Of a DNA stretch of 64,000 bases, positions 23,329 through 32,272 are shown piece after piece. This stretch comes from Candidatus Tidjanibacter faecipullorum (GTDB lineage: Bacteria; Bacteroidota; Bacteroidia; Bacteroidales; Rikenellaceae), in the NCBI GenBank assembly GCA_019116245.1, contig DXCC01000005.1, forward strand, positions 46,702 through 110,701. The letters run 5' to 3'. How positions within the stretch are numbered: the stretch's first letter is position 1; the number at the start of each line of letters is the position of its first letter. A model generated the notes under the pieces. The model made no database searches, was not told the DNA's origin, and was given only the letters and a program-made list of their open reading frames with translations. Both the position numbers and the translations under genes were made by a program.

Positions 23329-25179
23329 TTACTTCTTCTCGTTCTCGGCCTCTTCCATGCGAGCCTTCAGTTCGGCCAGACCGGTGATGTCGCCGAGCGT
23401 CGTCTTCTCAACCGAAGCGTTGATCTTCTTCACGCTGGCTTTGGCAGTATCGGCTGCGGCACGCTTCTCGTCCTTGGCGGCCTTCTCCTCGGCACGACGG
23501 GCATCCTCGAAGACGCGGGTGTGCGAGAGGGTGATGTGGCGCGTTACCTTCGAGAACTCGGTCACCTTGAAGGGCAGCGTCTCGCCTACCTTGGCGGTCG
23601 TACCGTCCTCTTTCACGAGCTGACGCGAAGGAGCGAAGCCCTCCACATTGTCACCCAGCGAAACTACGGCACCGCGGTCAGTGATCTCGGTGATCGTACC
23701 CTCGTGGATCGAGTCTACCGGGAACTTGCTCTCGAACTCGCCCCAGGGATTCTCCTCGAGCTGTTTGTGGCCGAGGCTCAGACGGCGGTTCTCCTTGTCG
23801 ATACCCAGTACGACAACGTCGATGTTGGCGCCGATCTGGGTGATCTCTGCCGGATGTTTGATCTTCTTGGTCCAGCTCAGGTCGGAGATGTGGATCAGAC
23901 CGTCGATACCGTCGGCGATCTCAACGAAGATACCGAAGTTGGTGAAGTTGCGCACCTTGGCGGTGTGACGCGAACCTACCGGATAACGCTCCTCGATGCC
24001 TTCCCACGGATCCGGGGTGAGCTGTTTGATGCCGAGCGACATCTTGCGCTCCGCACGGTCGAGGGTCAGGATCACGGCCTTCACCTCGTCGCCGATCTTC
24101 ATGAAGTCCTGAGCCGAACGCAGGTGCTGGTTCCAGGACATCTCCGATACGTGGATCAGACCCTCCACGCCGGGAGCGATCTCGATGAACGCACCGTAGT
24201 CGTACATCATGACTACCTTGCCGGTAACGATGTCGCCCACCTTGAGGTTCGGATCGAGCGCCTCCCACGGATGGGGCGTCAGCTGTTTCAGACCCAGTGC
24301 GATACGCTTCTTGGCATCGTCGAAGTCGAGGATAACGACATTGAGTTTCTGATCGAGTTTGACGATCTCCTCGGGGTGGTTCACACGGCCCCAGCTGAGG
24401 TCGGTGATGTGGATCAGACCGTCTACGCCGCCCAGGTCGATGAATACGCCGTAGGAGGTGATGTTCTTGACGGTACCCTCGAGGATCTGACCCTTCTCGA
24501 GTTTGGACATGATCTCCTTCTTCTGGGCCTCGAGCTCCTCCTCGATGAGGGCCTTGTGCGAAACGACCACGTTGCGGAACTCCTGGTTGATCTTGACCAC
24601 CTTGAATTCCATGGTCTTGTCCACGTACATGTCGTAGTCGCGGATCGGTTTCACGTCGATCTGCGAACCCGGCAGGAAGGCCTCGATGCCGAATACGTCG
24701 ACGATCATACCGCCCTTGGTGCGGCACTTGATGTAACCCTTGATTATCTCGTCGTTCTCGAGGGCCTGGTTTACGCGATCCCACGACTTGAGCTGACGGG
24801 CTTTCTTGTGCGACAGCACGAGCTGGCCTTTCTTGTCCTCGGCGCTCTCAACGTACACCTCCACCTTCTCGCCTACGGCCAGTTCGGGATTGTAGCGGAA
24901 CTCCGAGATCGGGATGATACCTTCGGACTTGTAGCCGATGTTGACGATCACCTCACGTTTGGTGATGCCTACTACGGTACCCTCGACTACCTCGCCTACC
25001 TGTACATTGGAGAGCGACTCGTCGTACTTCTTCTCGACCTCCTCTTTGGGCATGCCGTACACGTCGAGATCATGCTCGAACGCATCCCAGTTGAAGTCCT
25101 CGTTGGAGACCTTCTTCGCGGGTTTTGCCTCGGGAGCAGCCTGCTCGGCCACGCCCTCGATTACTTTGTTTTCTTCCAT
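23329..25179 (-). CDS. rpsA: 30S ribosomal protein S1
   Basis: A 616-residue RNA-binding ribosomal protein needed for translation initiation. Six OB-fold S1 repeats are visible, for example VGEVVEGTVVGITKREVIVN, KGQILEGTVKNITSYGVFID, VGDIVTGKVVMMYDYGAFIE and VGSRHTAKVRNFTNFGIFVE, the middle ones followed by GLIHITDLSW, GLIHVSEMSW and GLIHISDLSW. An acidic N-terminal extension and a charged Lys/Glu-rich tail flank them. In Bacteroidota, where Shine-Dalgarno sites are weak, S1 is important for mRNA binding. A -7 box lies at 25260-25253, giving a leader of about 70 nt. Confidence 0.97.
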   Translation of the reverse strand: MEENKVIEGVAEQAAPEAKPAKKVSNEDFNWDAFEHDLDVYGMPKEEVEKKYDESLSNVQVGEVVEGTVVGITKREVIVNIGYKSEGIIPISEFRYNPELAVGEKVEVYVESAEDKKGQLVLSHKKARQLKSWDRVNQALENDEIIKGYIKCRTKGGMIVDVFGIEAFLPGSQIDVKPIRDYDMYVDKTMEFKVVKINQEFRNVVVSHKALIEEELEAQKKEIMSKLEKGQILEGTVKNITSYGVFIDLGGVDGLIHITDLSWGRVNHPEEIVKLDQKLNVVILDFDDAKKRIALGLKQLTPHPWEALDPNLKVGDIVTGKVVMMYDYGAFIEIAPGVEGLIHVSEMSWNQHLRSAQDFMKIGDEVKAVILTLDRAERKMSLGIKQLTPDPWEGIEERYPVGSRHTAKVRNFTNFGIFVEIADGIDGLIHISDLSWTKKIKHPAEITQIGANIDVVVLGIDKENRRLSLGHKQLEENPWGEFESKFPVDSIHEGTITEITDRGAVVSLGDNVEGFAPSRQLVKEDGTTAKVGETLPFKVTEFSKVTRHITLSHTRVFEDARRAEEKAAKDEKRAAADTAKASVKKINASVEKTTLGDITGLAELKARMEEAENEKK

Positions 25180-25252
25180 GTTGATTAAAAAATGTTTTCT
25201 ACGCTGAAGTGTTAGACTTTATGGGTAGACTTCCCTCACGGGAAAGAACGCG

Positions 25253-25260
25253 CAAAGATA
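25253..25260 (-). promoter_or_regulatory. -7 box of rpsA
   Basis: Minus-strand TATCTTTG, 74 bp before the start codon. The leader between contains two AGTCTA words (near 25213-25232), but no clear regulatory fold could be assigned. Confidence 0.6.
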
Positions 25261-25353
25261 TATCTTTTCGGCGATAAACCGAAGAAAATCAGAAACAAAT
25301 TCACCCGACCGCCGCTCCGCAGTGTTTCCGGCAGGATTCGGCGCCCGCCCGGC

Positions 25354-26319
25354 TCACTCCCCGCGGCGATCGTACCACGCCTCCGTGCGGAGGGCGACGT
25401 TCGCGGCGAGCGCATCGCGGTAGAAGAACAGTTCCTGCAGATGATAGTTCCCGACGGGAAAGAGCGCCCCCAGCGACGGCACGTAATACGCCTCCGGATC
25501 GAAGCCCTCGACCAGCAGTACCCCGTGCCGGGAATCGACCCGCACCGTCACCGTGTCGTTCAGCGGGGCCGGTTCACCGTCCGTGTGCCAGTTCAGCGGG
25601 TTGATGCACAACCGGCTGGGCGACAGTACGGGACAGATGGCCGACTCATCGGCCACGGAGTTGTAGCAGACCGTCACGCCCGCCCCGTCGGCCCCTGTGG
25701 CCGGACGGATTGCCGCCGATGCGGCCAGATCCTCCTCCGTCACCCGATAGCCGATCACATAGGCAGCCACGAGCCGTTCGGCCAGCGAATCGGGCAGTTC
25801 GCGCAACAGTTCGACCACCCCCTTGGCTCCCTGGCTGAATCCGGCCAGTACGAAAGGCCGACCCGCCGACTCTTCGCGGATGAAACGGGCAAAGGCGGCA
25901 CGGATGTCCCCCATGGCCACCCCGAAACGCCGCTCGATGGTCTCCTCGCCCGCCATCCACGAATCGAGCGTGATCTGACGGTAATAGGGGGCGAAGCAGG
26001 CGCCCCGCACGCCGAAAATCGAAGCCGCCAGCTCATACGAGGGGCGCATCGCCTCCCGCTGCGCCGGATCGCGGGGATCGGCATAGTGTACCGTCCGCCC
26101 CGCTTCATCCTGCCAGTCCCAGACGCATGTGGGCAGGATGTAGAAGACATCGGCCCGTCGCTCCGTCACGGGCGACTCCGTGCGGTACCACATCTGCGGG
26201 TCGGCATAGTCGGGCGCCGCGGGGACCGGTTCGGGATCGGCCGGACGGGCCGCACACCCCACGCACCACAGCAGCGCCAGCCACCCGATCACGCCATAGC
26301 GTCGCATCGTCCGCATCAT
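25354..26319 (-). CDS. DUF3089 lipoprotein (alpha/beta-hydrolase fold)
   Basis: A 321-residue exported protein of the DUF3089 family, whose members have an alpha/beta-hydrolase fold. The N-terminus has a hydrophobic stretch ending in LLWCVGCAARP, a lipobox with Cys near residue 22. The nucleophile elbow GFSQGAKG is present near residue 161, after a region with ADVFYILPT and GACFAPYYRQ that is typical of the family. The substrate is unknown; an esterase or peptidase role is inferred only from the fold. The gene starts 3 bp after the MFS stop codon, so the two form an operon. Confidence 0.88.
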   Translation of the reverse strand: MMRTMRRYGVIGWLALLWCVGCAARPADPEPVPAAPDYADPQMWYRTESPVTERRADVFYILPTCVWDWQDEAGRTVHYADPRDPAQREAMRPSYELAASIFGVRGACFAPYYRQITLDSWMAGEETIERRFGVAMGDIRAAFARFIREESAGRPFVLAGFSQGAKGVVELLRELPDSLAERLVAAYVIGYRVTEEDLAASAAIRPATGADGAGVTVCYNSVADESAICPVLSPSRLCINPLNWHTDGEPAPLNDTVTVRVDSRHGVLLVEGFDPEAYYVPSLGALFPVGNYHLQELFFYRDALAANVALRTEAWYDRRGE

Positions 26320-26322
26320 ACC

Positions 26323-27525
26323 CTAACGCAGTTTGTTCCGTTCAAAATGGGGGCCCACCTTGAAATGGAAGAACAGGGCGGAGACGACCGTCAGGCAGGC
26401 GCCGAACAGGTAGGCCATGTTCAGCGTGCTGATCTGGCCGATGTAGCCACCGATCAGCATGCCCGCGCCGATGCCCACATCCCACGAGGTGAGGTAGGTC
26501 GAAGTGGCCGTACCGCGCTGGTTGTTGGGGGCCAGATTGACGAACAGCGTATTGAAGGCGGGGAACATGGTACCGAACGCCACGCCCAGCAGCAGGGAGC
26601 TGCCGAAGAAGACGAACCGTCCGACATGGGGCACCTCGCCCATCAGCCACTTGCACCCCGACAATGAGAAGAAACAGATACATGCCAGATAGATACCGAG
26701 CGAGATGACCGCCACGATACGCCCCTTGTCCACCTGGCGTCCGGAGAACATCCGCGAAACGGCCATACCGGTGGCCATCAGCGTAAAGAAGAGTCCCGTA
26801 CCGCTGGTGATGCCGATCTGGCGGGCATACATGGCCACGTAGGTGGTCGTCATGCCGTAGGGGATCGAGAGCAGCAGCAGGTCGAGACCGGCCGGAATGC
26901 CCTTCACCAGGAAGAAACGGTCGAGCGAAATGGGCTCCTTCTTCGGCACGGTAGGCTTGACGGGCGCCTTGACCAGCGAGGCGCAGATCAGGCCCAGCAC
27001 GCAGGAGCAGAGGGCCCCGGTGAAGAGCACGTTGAAGCTCAGCCCCGCATCGTGCATGAAGAGGCCCACCATCGGGCCGACCGACATGGCGATGTTGTTG
27101 GCCAGGCCGTAATAGCCGAGCGCCTCGCCGCGGCGCGAGGAGGGGGTGATGTCGATCACCAGCGTGTTGCCCGACACGGTCACCGTGCCGAAGGCCAGAC
27201 CGTGGGCGATGCGCAGGATGATGAAAACGGTCAGCGTACCGGCCACCATGTAGCCGGCAAAGATGCTCATGAAGATGAAATAGGCCACCAGATAGAGGGG
27301 CTTGCGGGCCAGCGTATCGAGCAGGTAGCCCGAGAAGGGCCGGATGAGCAGTGCGGCGATCGTGTAGCACGACAGGGCGAAACCCATCATGGAGCTGCTG
27401 GTCTGGAAAAACTCCGTCAGATAGAACGGAAAGACGGGCATCAGCAGATAGAAGCCGAAGTAGAGCAGGAAGTTCGCTGCCAGAATCAGGCAATAGCTCG
27501 GTGAGACAAGACGATCCTTAGCCAT
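26323..27525 (-). CDS. MFS transporter
   Basis: A 400-residue inner-membrane protein with about 12 predicted transmembrane segments, beginning YCLILAANFLLYFGFYLLMP. The conserved MFS loop 2-3 motif reads SGYLLDTLARKPL. The central loop (KAPVKPTVPKKEP) separates the two six-helix halves. This is a drug/metabolite exporter-like or sugar-exporter-like group; the substrate cannot be assigned. It lies just upstream of the DUF3089 lipoprotein gene, with which it is probably transcribed. Confidence 0.9.
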   Translation of the reverse strand: MAKDRLVSPSYCLILAANFLLYFGFYLLMPVFPFYLTEFFQTSSSMMGFALSCYTIAALLIRPFSGYLLDTLARKPLYLVAYFIFMSIFAGYMVAGTLTVFIILRIAHGLAFGTVTVSGNTLVIDITPSSRRGEALGYYGLANNIAMSVGPMVGLFMHDAGLSFNVLFTGALCSCVLGLICASLVKAPVKPTVPKKEPISLDRFFLVKGIPAGLDLLLLSIPYGMTTTYVAMYARQIGITSGTGLFFTLMATGMAVSRMFSGRQVDKGRIVAVISLGIYLACICFFSLSGCKWLMGEVPHVGRFVFFGSSLLLGVAFGTMFPAFNTLFVNLAPNNQRGTATSTYLTSWDVGIGAGMLIGGYIGQISTLNMAYLFGACLTVVSALFFHFKVGPHFERNKLR

Positions 27526-27771
27526 AAATCAAAAACCGCATTTTTTAAAACAACATCGGGCCTCTCCGGAAAGCGGGTCGGTCACCCGACCGGTGCCGAT
27601 CGCGCTCGGCGGCTTCCTGTTCCCGGGGCAGTTCGCAAAGGTAAGGATAAAAGAGATACATTATGCCCGGCCGGCCGACAACCGCCCCGGTGCCGGTGCC
27701 GACCCGTCCGCCGCCCGACCCGCTTCGTACAGCCGGTCCCCGCAGCCGCCCTGAAGGCCGGACACAAAAAA
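27526..27771. other. Intergenic region with MFS promoter
   Basis: About 250 bp without a supportable gene. The only assigned element is the MFS -7 box at 27636-27643. GC-rich sequence fills 27661-27760. Confidence 0.45.
27636..27643 (-). promoter_or_regulatory. -7 box of the MFS gene
   Basis: Minus-strand TACCTTTG, 111 bp before the start codon; no clear -33 box. Confidence 0.5.
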
Positions 27772-27805
27772 ATCCGGAACGATTCTTTGCGGAATCGTTC
27801 CGGAT
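27772..27805 (-). terminator. htpG terminator
   Basis: A perfect 14-bp stem (27772-27785 with 27792-27805) and 6-nt loop. On the minus strand it is followed by seven T (27771-27765 region). It starts 23 bp past the htpG stop codon. Confidence 0.9.
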
Positions 27806-27828
27806 CGTTTCATCCGTCCGTCGGCCCG

Positions 27829-29886
27829 TTATTTGCCGATCAGATCGACGCTACGTTTGATGAAGGCGGCCAGCGCCTCACCCTTCAGCATGCCGTTCGA
27901 GAGGAGAGCCAGGTCGATCAGCTGTTTGACAATCTCGTTCTTGCCGCCGATCTCGCGCAGCCGGCCGTCACGCTGCGAGCGCAACTCCTCGGCCCGTTTG
28001 TCGAGCTGCTCGCGCTGCTCCTTCTCCTCGGCCGAGAGGTCGGCCTCCTTCTTGTCCTTCAGCAGTTCGGCCAGGGCGTTCTGCTGTTTGCGCACCTCGG
28101 CAATCTCGCCGTCCACCTTCTTCAGGTCGTCGCCGTAGGCCTTCTCGACATCCTCCAGCACGTCGATCACCAGCGGATGGTTGCCGTTCACGGCCACGGT
28201 GTAGCTGTCGGGCATCTGACCGTAGAAGGCGCTCATGCCGCCTCCCATGGCCGCCATCTCCTTCATACGGCGCATGTACTCGTCCTGGGTGATGACCACC
28301 GGCGCATCGGTCGGCGCCATCGCCTCGAAGTCCACCGTGAACATGGCCTTCTTGTCCGAAGGCAGGCGGCTCTCGAAAACGGGACGCATGATCTCCTGCT
28401 GTTCGCTGCTCAGCGAAAGGGTCAGGTTGGTATCCTTGTCGATCAGCCGCTCCACGACGTCCGAATCGACACGCACGAACCGCAGGTCCTTGTGCTTGTT
28501 CTCGCACCAGCTAATGAAGTGGTTGTCGAGCTGGCCGTCCATCAGCAGCACGTCGTACCCCTTTCCGTGGGCCGCCTCAACGAAGCTGTACCGTCCGACG
28601 GCATCCTCTGTGTAGAGGCATACGAGCGTGCCGTTCCGGTCGGTCTGCTGCTCCTTGATCTTGGCGCGGTACTCCTCCAGCGTGAAGTATTTGCCCTCGG
28701 TATTCTTGAGCAGCATGAAGTTCTCGGCCTTCTCGGCGAACTTCTCGTCCGTCACGATGCCGTACTCGATGAAGATCTTCAGATCATCCCACTTGCTCTC
28801 GTACTCCTCGCGCTTGCCGGTGAAGAGTTCGTTCAGCTTGTCGGCCACCTTGCGGGTGATGTAGCCCGAGATCTTGCGCACGTTGCTGTCGCTCTGCAGG
28901 TAGCTGCGCGATACGTTCAGCGGAATGTCCGGCGAATCGATCACACCGTGCAGCAGCGTAAGGAACTCCGGCACGATGCCCTCCACCGAATCGGTCACAT
29001 AGACCTGGTTGCAGTAGAGCTGGATCTTGTTCTTCTGAATCTCGAAGTTGTTGTGGATCTTCGGGAAATAGAGGATACCCGTCAGATGGAACGGATAGTC
29101 GATGTTCAGATGGATCCAGAAGAGCGGATCGTCGCTGCCCGGATAGAGCTTGCGGTAGAAGTCGCGGTACTCCTCCTCCTTCACGTCGGCCGGCTTGTGC
29201 ATCCACAGCGGATCGGTGTCATTGACGATGTAGTCCTTGTCCGTATCGACGTACTTGCCGTCCTTCCACTCCTGTTCCTTGCCGCAGGCAATCGGTACCG
29301 GCAGGAAGCGGCAGTACTTGCGCAGCATGCCGCGGATGCGGGTCTCGTCGGCAAATTCGGCACAGTCCTCGCTCAGGTGCAGGATGATGTCCGTACCGCG
29401 GCGGCGTTTCTCCTCGCGCTCGGTCATCGTAAAGGAGGGGTTGCCCTCGCAGCACCAGACCACCGTCGGTGCCTCCTCGTGCCAGGACTGCGTGACGATC
29501 TCGACCTTGTCGGCCACCATGAAGGCGGAGTAGAAGCCCAGGCCGAAGTGGCCGATGATGGCCTGGTTCTTGTACTTGGCCATGAACTCCTCGGCGCCGG
29601 AGAAGGCGATCTGGTTGATGTACTTCTCGACCTCCTCGGCCGTCATGCCGATACCGGCATCGGAGATGGTCAGCGTGCGGGCTTCCGAATCGGCCGTCAC
29701 GTGGATGGTCAGATCACCCAGCTCGCCCTTGAAATCACCCGCCGTAGCCAGCGTACGCAGTTTCTGCGTGGCATCCACGGCGTTGGAAACCAACTCGCGG
29801 AGGAAAATCTCGTGGTCGGAATAGAGGAATTTCTTGATAATGGGGAATATGTTTTCTGTGGTTACCCCAATGGTTCCGTTCTGCAT
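27829..29886 (-). CDS. htpG: Chaperone protein HtpG (Hsp90)
   Basis: A 685-residue bacterial Hsp90, an ATP-dependent dimeric chaperone. The N-terminal ATPase has FLRELVSNAVDATQKLR, TISDAGIGMTAEE and the lid/motif GHFGLGFYSAFMVAD. The middle domain carries DSVEGIVPEFLTLLHGVIDSPDIPLNVSRSYLQ (catalytic Arg in the NVSR loop). The C-terminal dimerisation domain ends with LIDLALLSNGMLKGEALAAF. It is slightly longer than E. coli HtpG owing to a charged coiled-coil insert (about residues 590-640), usual in Bacteroidota. A sigma-54-like promoter lies upstream, like that of dnaK. Confidence 0.97.
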   Translation of the reverse strand: MQNGTIGVTTENIFPIIKKFLYSDHEIFLRELVSNAVDATQKLRTLATAGDFKGELGDLTIHVTADSEARTLTISDAGIGMTAEEVEKYINQIAFSGAEEFMAKYKNQAIIGHFGLGFYSAFMVADKVEIVTQSWHEEAPTVVWCCEGNPSFTMTEREEKRRRGTDIILHLSEDCAEFADETRIRGMLRKYCRFLPVPIACGKEQEWKDGKYVDTDKDYIVNDTDPLWMHKPADVKEEEYRDFYRKLYPGSDDPLFWIHLNIDYPFHLTGILYFPKIHNNFEIQKNKIQLYCNQVYVTDSVEGIVPEFLTLLHGVIDSPDIPLNVSRSYLQSDSNVRKISGYITRKVADKLNELFTGKREEYESKWDDLKIFIEYGIVTDEKFAEKAENFMLLKNTEGKYFTLEEYRAKIKEQQTDRNGTLVCLYTEDAVGRYSFVEAAHGKGYDVLLMDGQLDNHFISWCENKHKDLRFVRVDSDVVERLIDKDTNLTLSLSSEQQEIMRPVFESRLPSDKKAMFTVDFEAMAPTDAPVVITQDEYMRRMKEMAAMGGGMSAFYGQMPDSYTVAVNGNHPLVIDVLEDVEKAYGDDLKKVDGEIAEVRKQQNALAELLKDKKEADLSAEEKEQREQLDKRAEELRSQRDGRLREIGGKNEIVKQLIDLALLSNGMLKGEALAAFIKRSVDLIGK

Positions 29887-29931
29887 AATATGTCGTGTTT
29901 TTGTTTGTTTCGGAAAACGAAAGTTTCCTCT

Positions 29932-29947
29932 TCAAACCGCATGCCAC
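29932..29947 (-). promoter_or_regulatory. Sigma-54-like promoter of htpG
   Basis: Minus strand, 5' to 3' from 29947: GTGGCATGCGGTTTGA. GG (29945-29944) and GA (29933-29932) are separated by exactly 10 bp. The start codon is 46 bp downstream. It shares TGGCA, the spacing and the -12 GA with the dnaK element. Confidence 0.5.
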
Positions 29948-29958
29948 GACCTGCAGTA

Positions 29959-29971
29959 CGACACGATGTCA
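29959..29971 (-). promoter_or_regulatory. TGACA/TGTCG inverted repeat upstream of htpG
   Basis: On the minus strand CTGACA (from 29972) is followed by TCG and TGTCG, an almost symmetric element 14 bp upstream of the -24 GG. It resembles the TGACA-N6-TGTCA element of dnaK. Confidence 0.4.
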
Positions 29972-30014
29972 GTTTTGGACTGCCACGTCGGCGGAGGGCC
30001 GCCACACCGGCGGG

Positions 30015-31472
30015 CTACCGGCGGAACCGTTCGGCCAGTCCCTGCGCCAGAATGAGCCGCACCTCGCGCCACCCCTCCGGCCGGAAGAGCATGGCCAGTC
30101 CGACATAGACCGCCCCGCCGGCCACGATCTCTGCAATCAGCACCACCCACAGTGCCACATGGCCGAGCAGCAGCGTGCGCACGCCCCACACGGCGGCCAG
30201 CATCAGCACCGACAGCGCCAGATAGGGCGAGGTGGCCCTGGCCCGCTGCCATACCGTCCAGTGGAGGTAACGTCCCGCTCCGAGCAGATTGAGCAGCGCA
30301 TCGGAAAGATAGATCACCGTCTGGCCCCACGCGATGGCCTTCACGCTGATGGGGATCGTCACCGCCAGTACAACGGTGGCCAGCAGTTTCTTGACCATCT
30401 CGAGCCGGAAGATCAGTTTGCCGTCGCTTTTGATTTTCAGAATATTGTACGACACCACGGAGAGCGGCGCAAAAAGTCCGGACAGGCACAGGATCCGGAA
30501 ATAGGGCACAATCGGCAGCCACCGTTCGGGCAGGAAGACGTCGATAAAGTCATAGACGATGCCGATCAGCCCGAACATGACGGGAAAGATCAGAAAGTTC
30601 ATCACCACAACCACCTGGTGGGCGCTGAGACGCATCTTCTCGGGATTGTCCTGCAACTGGGAGAGGGCCGGGAAGGTGACGTTCTGCACGGAGGTGATCA
30701 CGGCGCTCACCGGCATGTCCTTATACTGTTTGGCGCGGTTGTAGTAGCCGAGCGCCTCCTTGGTGTACATGCGGCCGATGAACAGTTCCGAGATGTTGGC
30801 ATAGATCGTATTGGTGATGTCGCTCAGCAGCAGCCGCGAGCTGTAGCCCAGCATGGGGCGCAGCGGACGGAGCGAGACGCGTCCCGACGGCCGCCAGTCG
30901 CTGCGGAACCACATCAGGAAGGACTTGACGGCCGGCGTGACGAGCCGCTGCCCCAACAGCGACCACACGCCGCATCCGGCCACCGCCATGGCCACGGCCG
31001 CCGCACCGCCCACGACGGTTCCCCACAGCGTGTACTGCGAAATGGTCTTGAACCCGAAGTTGCGGATCAGCAGCGTATTCTGGATATTGGCCAGCGAATT
31101 GACCGGCACGAGCAGAAACAGCACGGGGGCCAGCTGCAGCATGACGGGGGCATGGTAGTAGCGGGCCAGCGTCGGCGTAATCGCCAGCAGCAGGAGATAC
31201 ATGCCCACGGCCGTGAGCACATTGAAGAAGAAAACGGCGGAGTACTCCTGCTGGGCCACCTCCCGCCGCCGGATCAGCGCGGCCGAGAAGCCGCTGTCCA
31301 CAAAAACGGCACACACGGAGGTAAAGACGACCAGAATCTGCACCGTACCGTAGTCGTCCGGATAGAGGAAACTCATCAGCACCAGGCCGACGAGCATCTG
31401 GATGACGGTCGTGCCGACCTTCTCGAAGAAGGTCCAGGCCATTCCTTTCACCACATGTTTCTTCAGTTCCAT
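30015..31472 (-). CDS. Oligosaccharide flippase / lipopolysaccharide biosynthesis protein (MOP superfamily)
   Basis: A 485-residue integral membrane protein with about 14 predicted helices, of the Wzx/WzxC type that moves lipid-linked sugars across the inner membrane. The N-terminus (KKHVVKGMAWTFFEKVGTT) and region YPDDYGTVQILVVFTSVCAVFVDSG are typical, as is GYYNRAKQYKDMPVSAVITSV in the middle. Substrate unknown; no glycosyltransferase gene lies nearby. It follows aroQ on the same strand after 67 bp. Confidence 0.9.
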   Translation of the reverse strand: MELKKHVVKGMAWTFFEKVGTTVIQMLVGLVLMSFLYPDDYGTVQILVVFTSVCAVFVDSGFSAALIRRREVAQQEYSAVFFFNVLTAVGMYLLLLAITPTLARYYHAPVMLQLAPVLFLLVPVNSLANIQNTLLIRNFGFKTISQYTLWGTVVGGAAAVAMAVAGCGVWSLLGQRLVTPAVKSFLMWFRSDWRPSGRVSLRPLRPMLGYSSRLLLSDITNTIYANISELFIGRMYTKEALGYYNRAKQYKDMPVSAVITSVQNVTFPALSQLQDNPEKMRLSAHQVVVVMNFLIFPVMFGLIGIVYDFIDVFLPERWLPIVPYFRILCLSGLFAPLSVVSYNILKIKSDGKLIFRLEMVKKLLATVVLAVTIPISVKAIAWGQTVIYLSDALLNLLGAGRYLHWTVWQRARATSPYLALSVLMLAAVWGVRTLLLGHVALWVVLIAEIVAGGAVYVGLAMLFRPEGWREVRLILAQGLAERFRR

Positions 31473-31539
31473 CCTTTCCTCCGTTGCATTGCTCTTCCGC
31501 AGGCCGTTCCGCTGCCGGCCTCACACCCCCGCTCCGCCG

Positions 31540-31962
31540 TCAGCGCAGGAAACTCTCCACGGCCAGCCGGTAGGAGTCGAGCCCGAAGCCGCTCACCGAA
31601 CCGCGGCAGGCGGCCCCCGTCAGCGAGACATGGCGGTAGCTCTCGCGGGCAAAGATATTGGAGACGTGCACCTCCACCACCGGCACCTCCACCGCGCGGA
31701 TCGCATCGGCCAGCGCCACCGACGTGTGGGTATAGCCGCCAGCATTGAGAATCACGCCGTCGTAACGGCCGTCGGCCCCCTGGATCTGGTCGATCAGTTC
31801 GCCTTCGATGTTGGACTGCATGTAGTCGAGCGTCACGCCGCATCCGGCATACCGCTCGCGCAGCACGGCCAGATAGCCGCCGAATCCCTCGGTGCCGTAT
31901 ATTTCGGGTTCGCGCCGTCCCAACAGATTGAGGTTGGGCCCGTTCAGAATCAGAAGTTTCAT
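31540..31962 (-). CDS. aroQ: 3-dehydroquinate dehydratase, type II
   Basis: A 140-residue enzyme that dehydrates 3-dehydroquinate to 3-dehydroshikimate. N-terminal NGPNLNLLGRREPEIYG carries the catalytic Arg and Tyr loop; NAGGYTHTSVALADAI and EVHVSNIFARESYRH supply the substrate-binding Asn and the catalytic His. Length typical of the dodecameric type II enzyme. It follows the divIC-like gene by 19 bp. aroB is at 19.6 kb. Confidence 0.96.
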   Translation of the reverse strand: MKLLILNGPNLNLLGRREPEIYGTEGFGGYLAVLRERYAGCGVTLDYMQSNIEGELIDQIQGADGRYDGVILNAGGYTHTSVALADAIRAVEVPVVEVHVSNIFARESYRHVSLTGAACRGSVSGFGLDSYRLAVESFLR

Positions 31963-31981
31963 CGTTTTCCTCCCGTTTTGT

Positions 31982-32260
31982 TTATTCGACCAGATAGATC
32001 TCCTCGCCCCGCTCCTTCATGTAGTAGGTTTCGCGGGCATACTTTTCCAGAAACCAGTCGTGCTTGAGCATCTCCAGAAACGTGCTGTCCTCGCGCGCCT
32101 GCTCGCGGTAGCGCATCTGCTCGCGGTGCATGACGCGGATCCGATGACGGATGGCCATCGCCTCAATCACCGTATTCTTCGAAAAGACCGTGACGATCAG
32201 CACAAAGGCGATCGTAATCACACAGCCGATCCGGTATTTCTGCCAGAATTTCTTCAACAT
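31982..32260 (-). CDS. Septum formation initiator family protein (FtsB/DivIC-like)
   Basis: A 92-residue bitopic membrane protein. One transmembrane helix (CVITIAFVLIVTVF) is followed by a charged coiled coil (IRVMHREQMRYREQAREDSTFLEMLK) and a short globular end with YYMKERGEEIYLVE, like FtsB/DivIC. It would act at the division septum with FtsL and FtsQ. It lies between queE and aroQ on the same strand with 12-bp and 19-bp gaps. Confidence 0.85.
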   Translation of the reverse strand: MLKKFWQKYRIGCVITIAFVLIVTVFSKNTVIEAMAIRHRIRVMHREQMRYREQAREDSTFLEMLKHDWFLEKYARETYYMKERGEEIYLVE

Positions 32261-32272
32261 ATCCGCCGTTCC

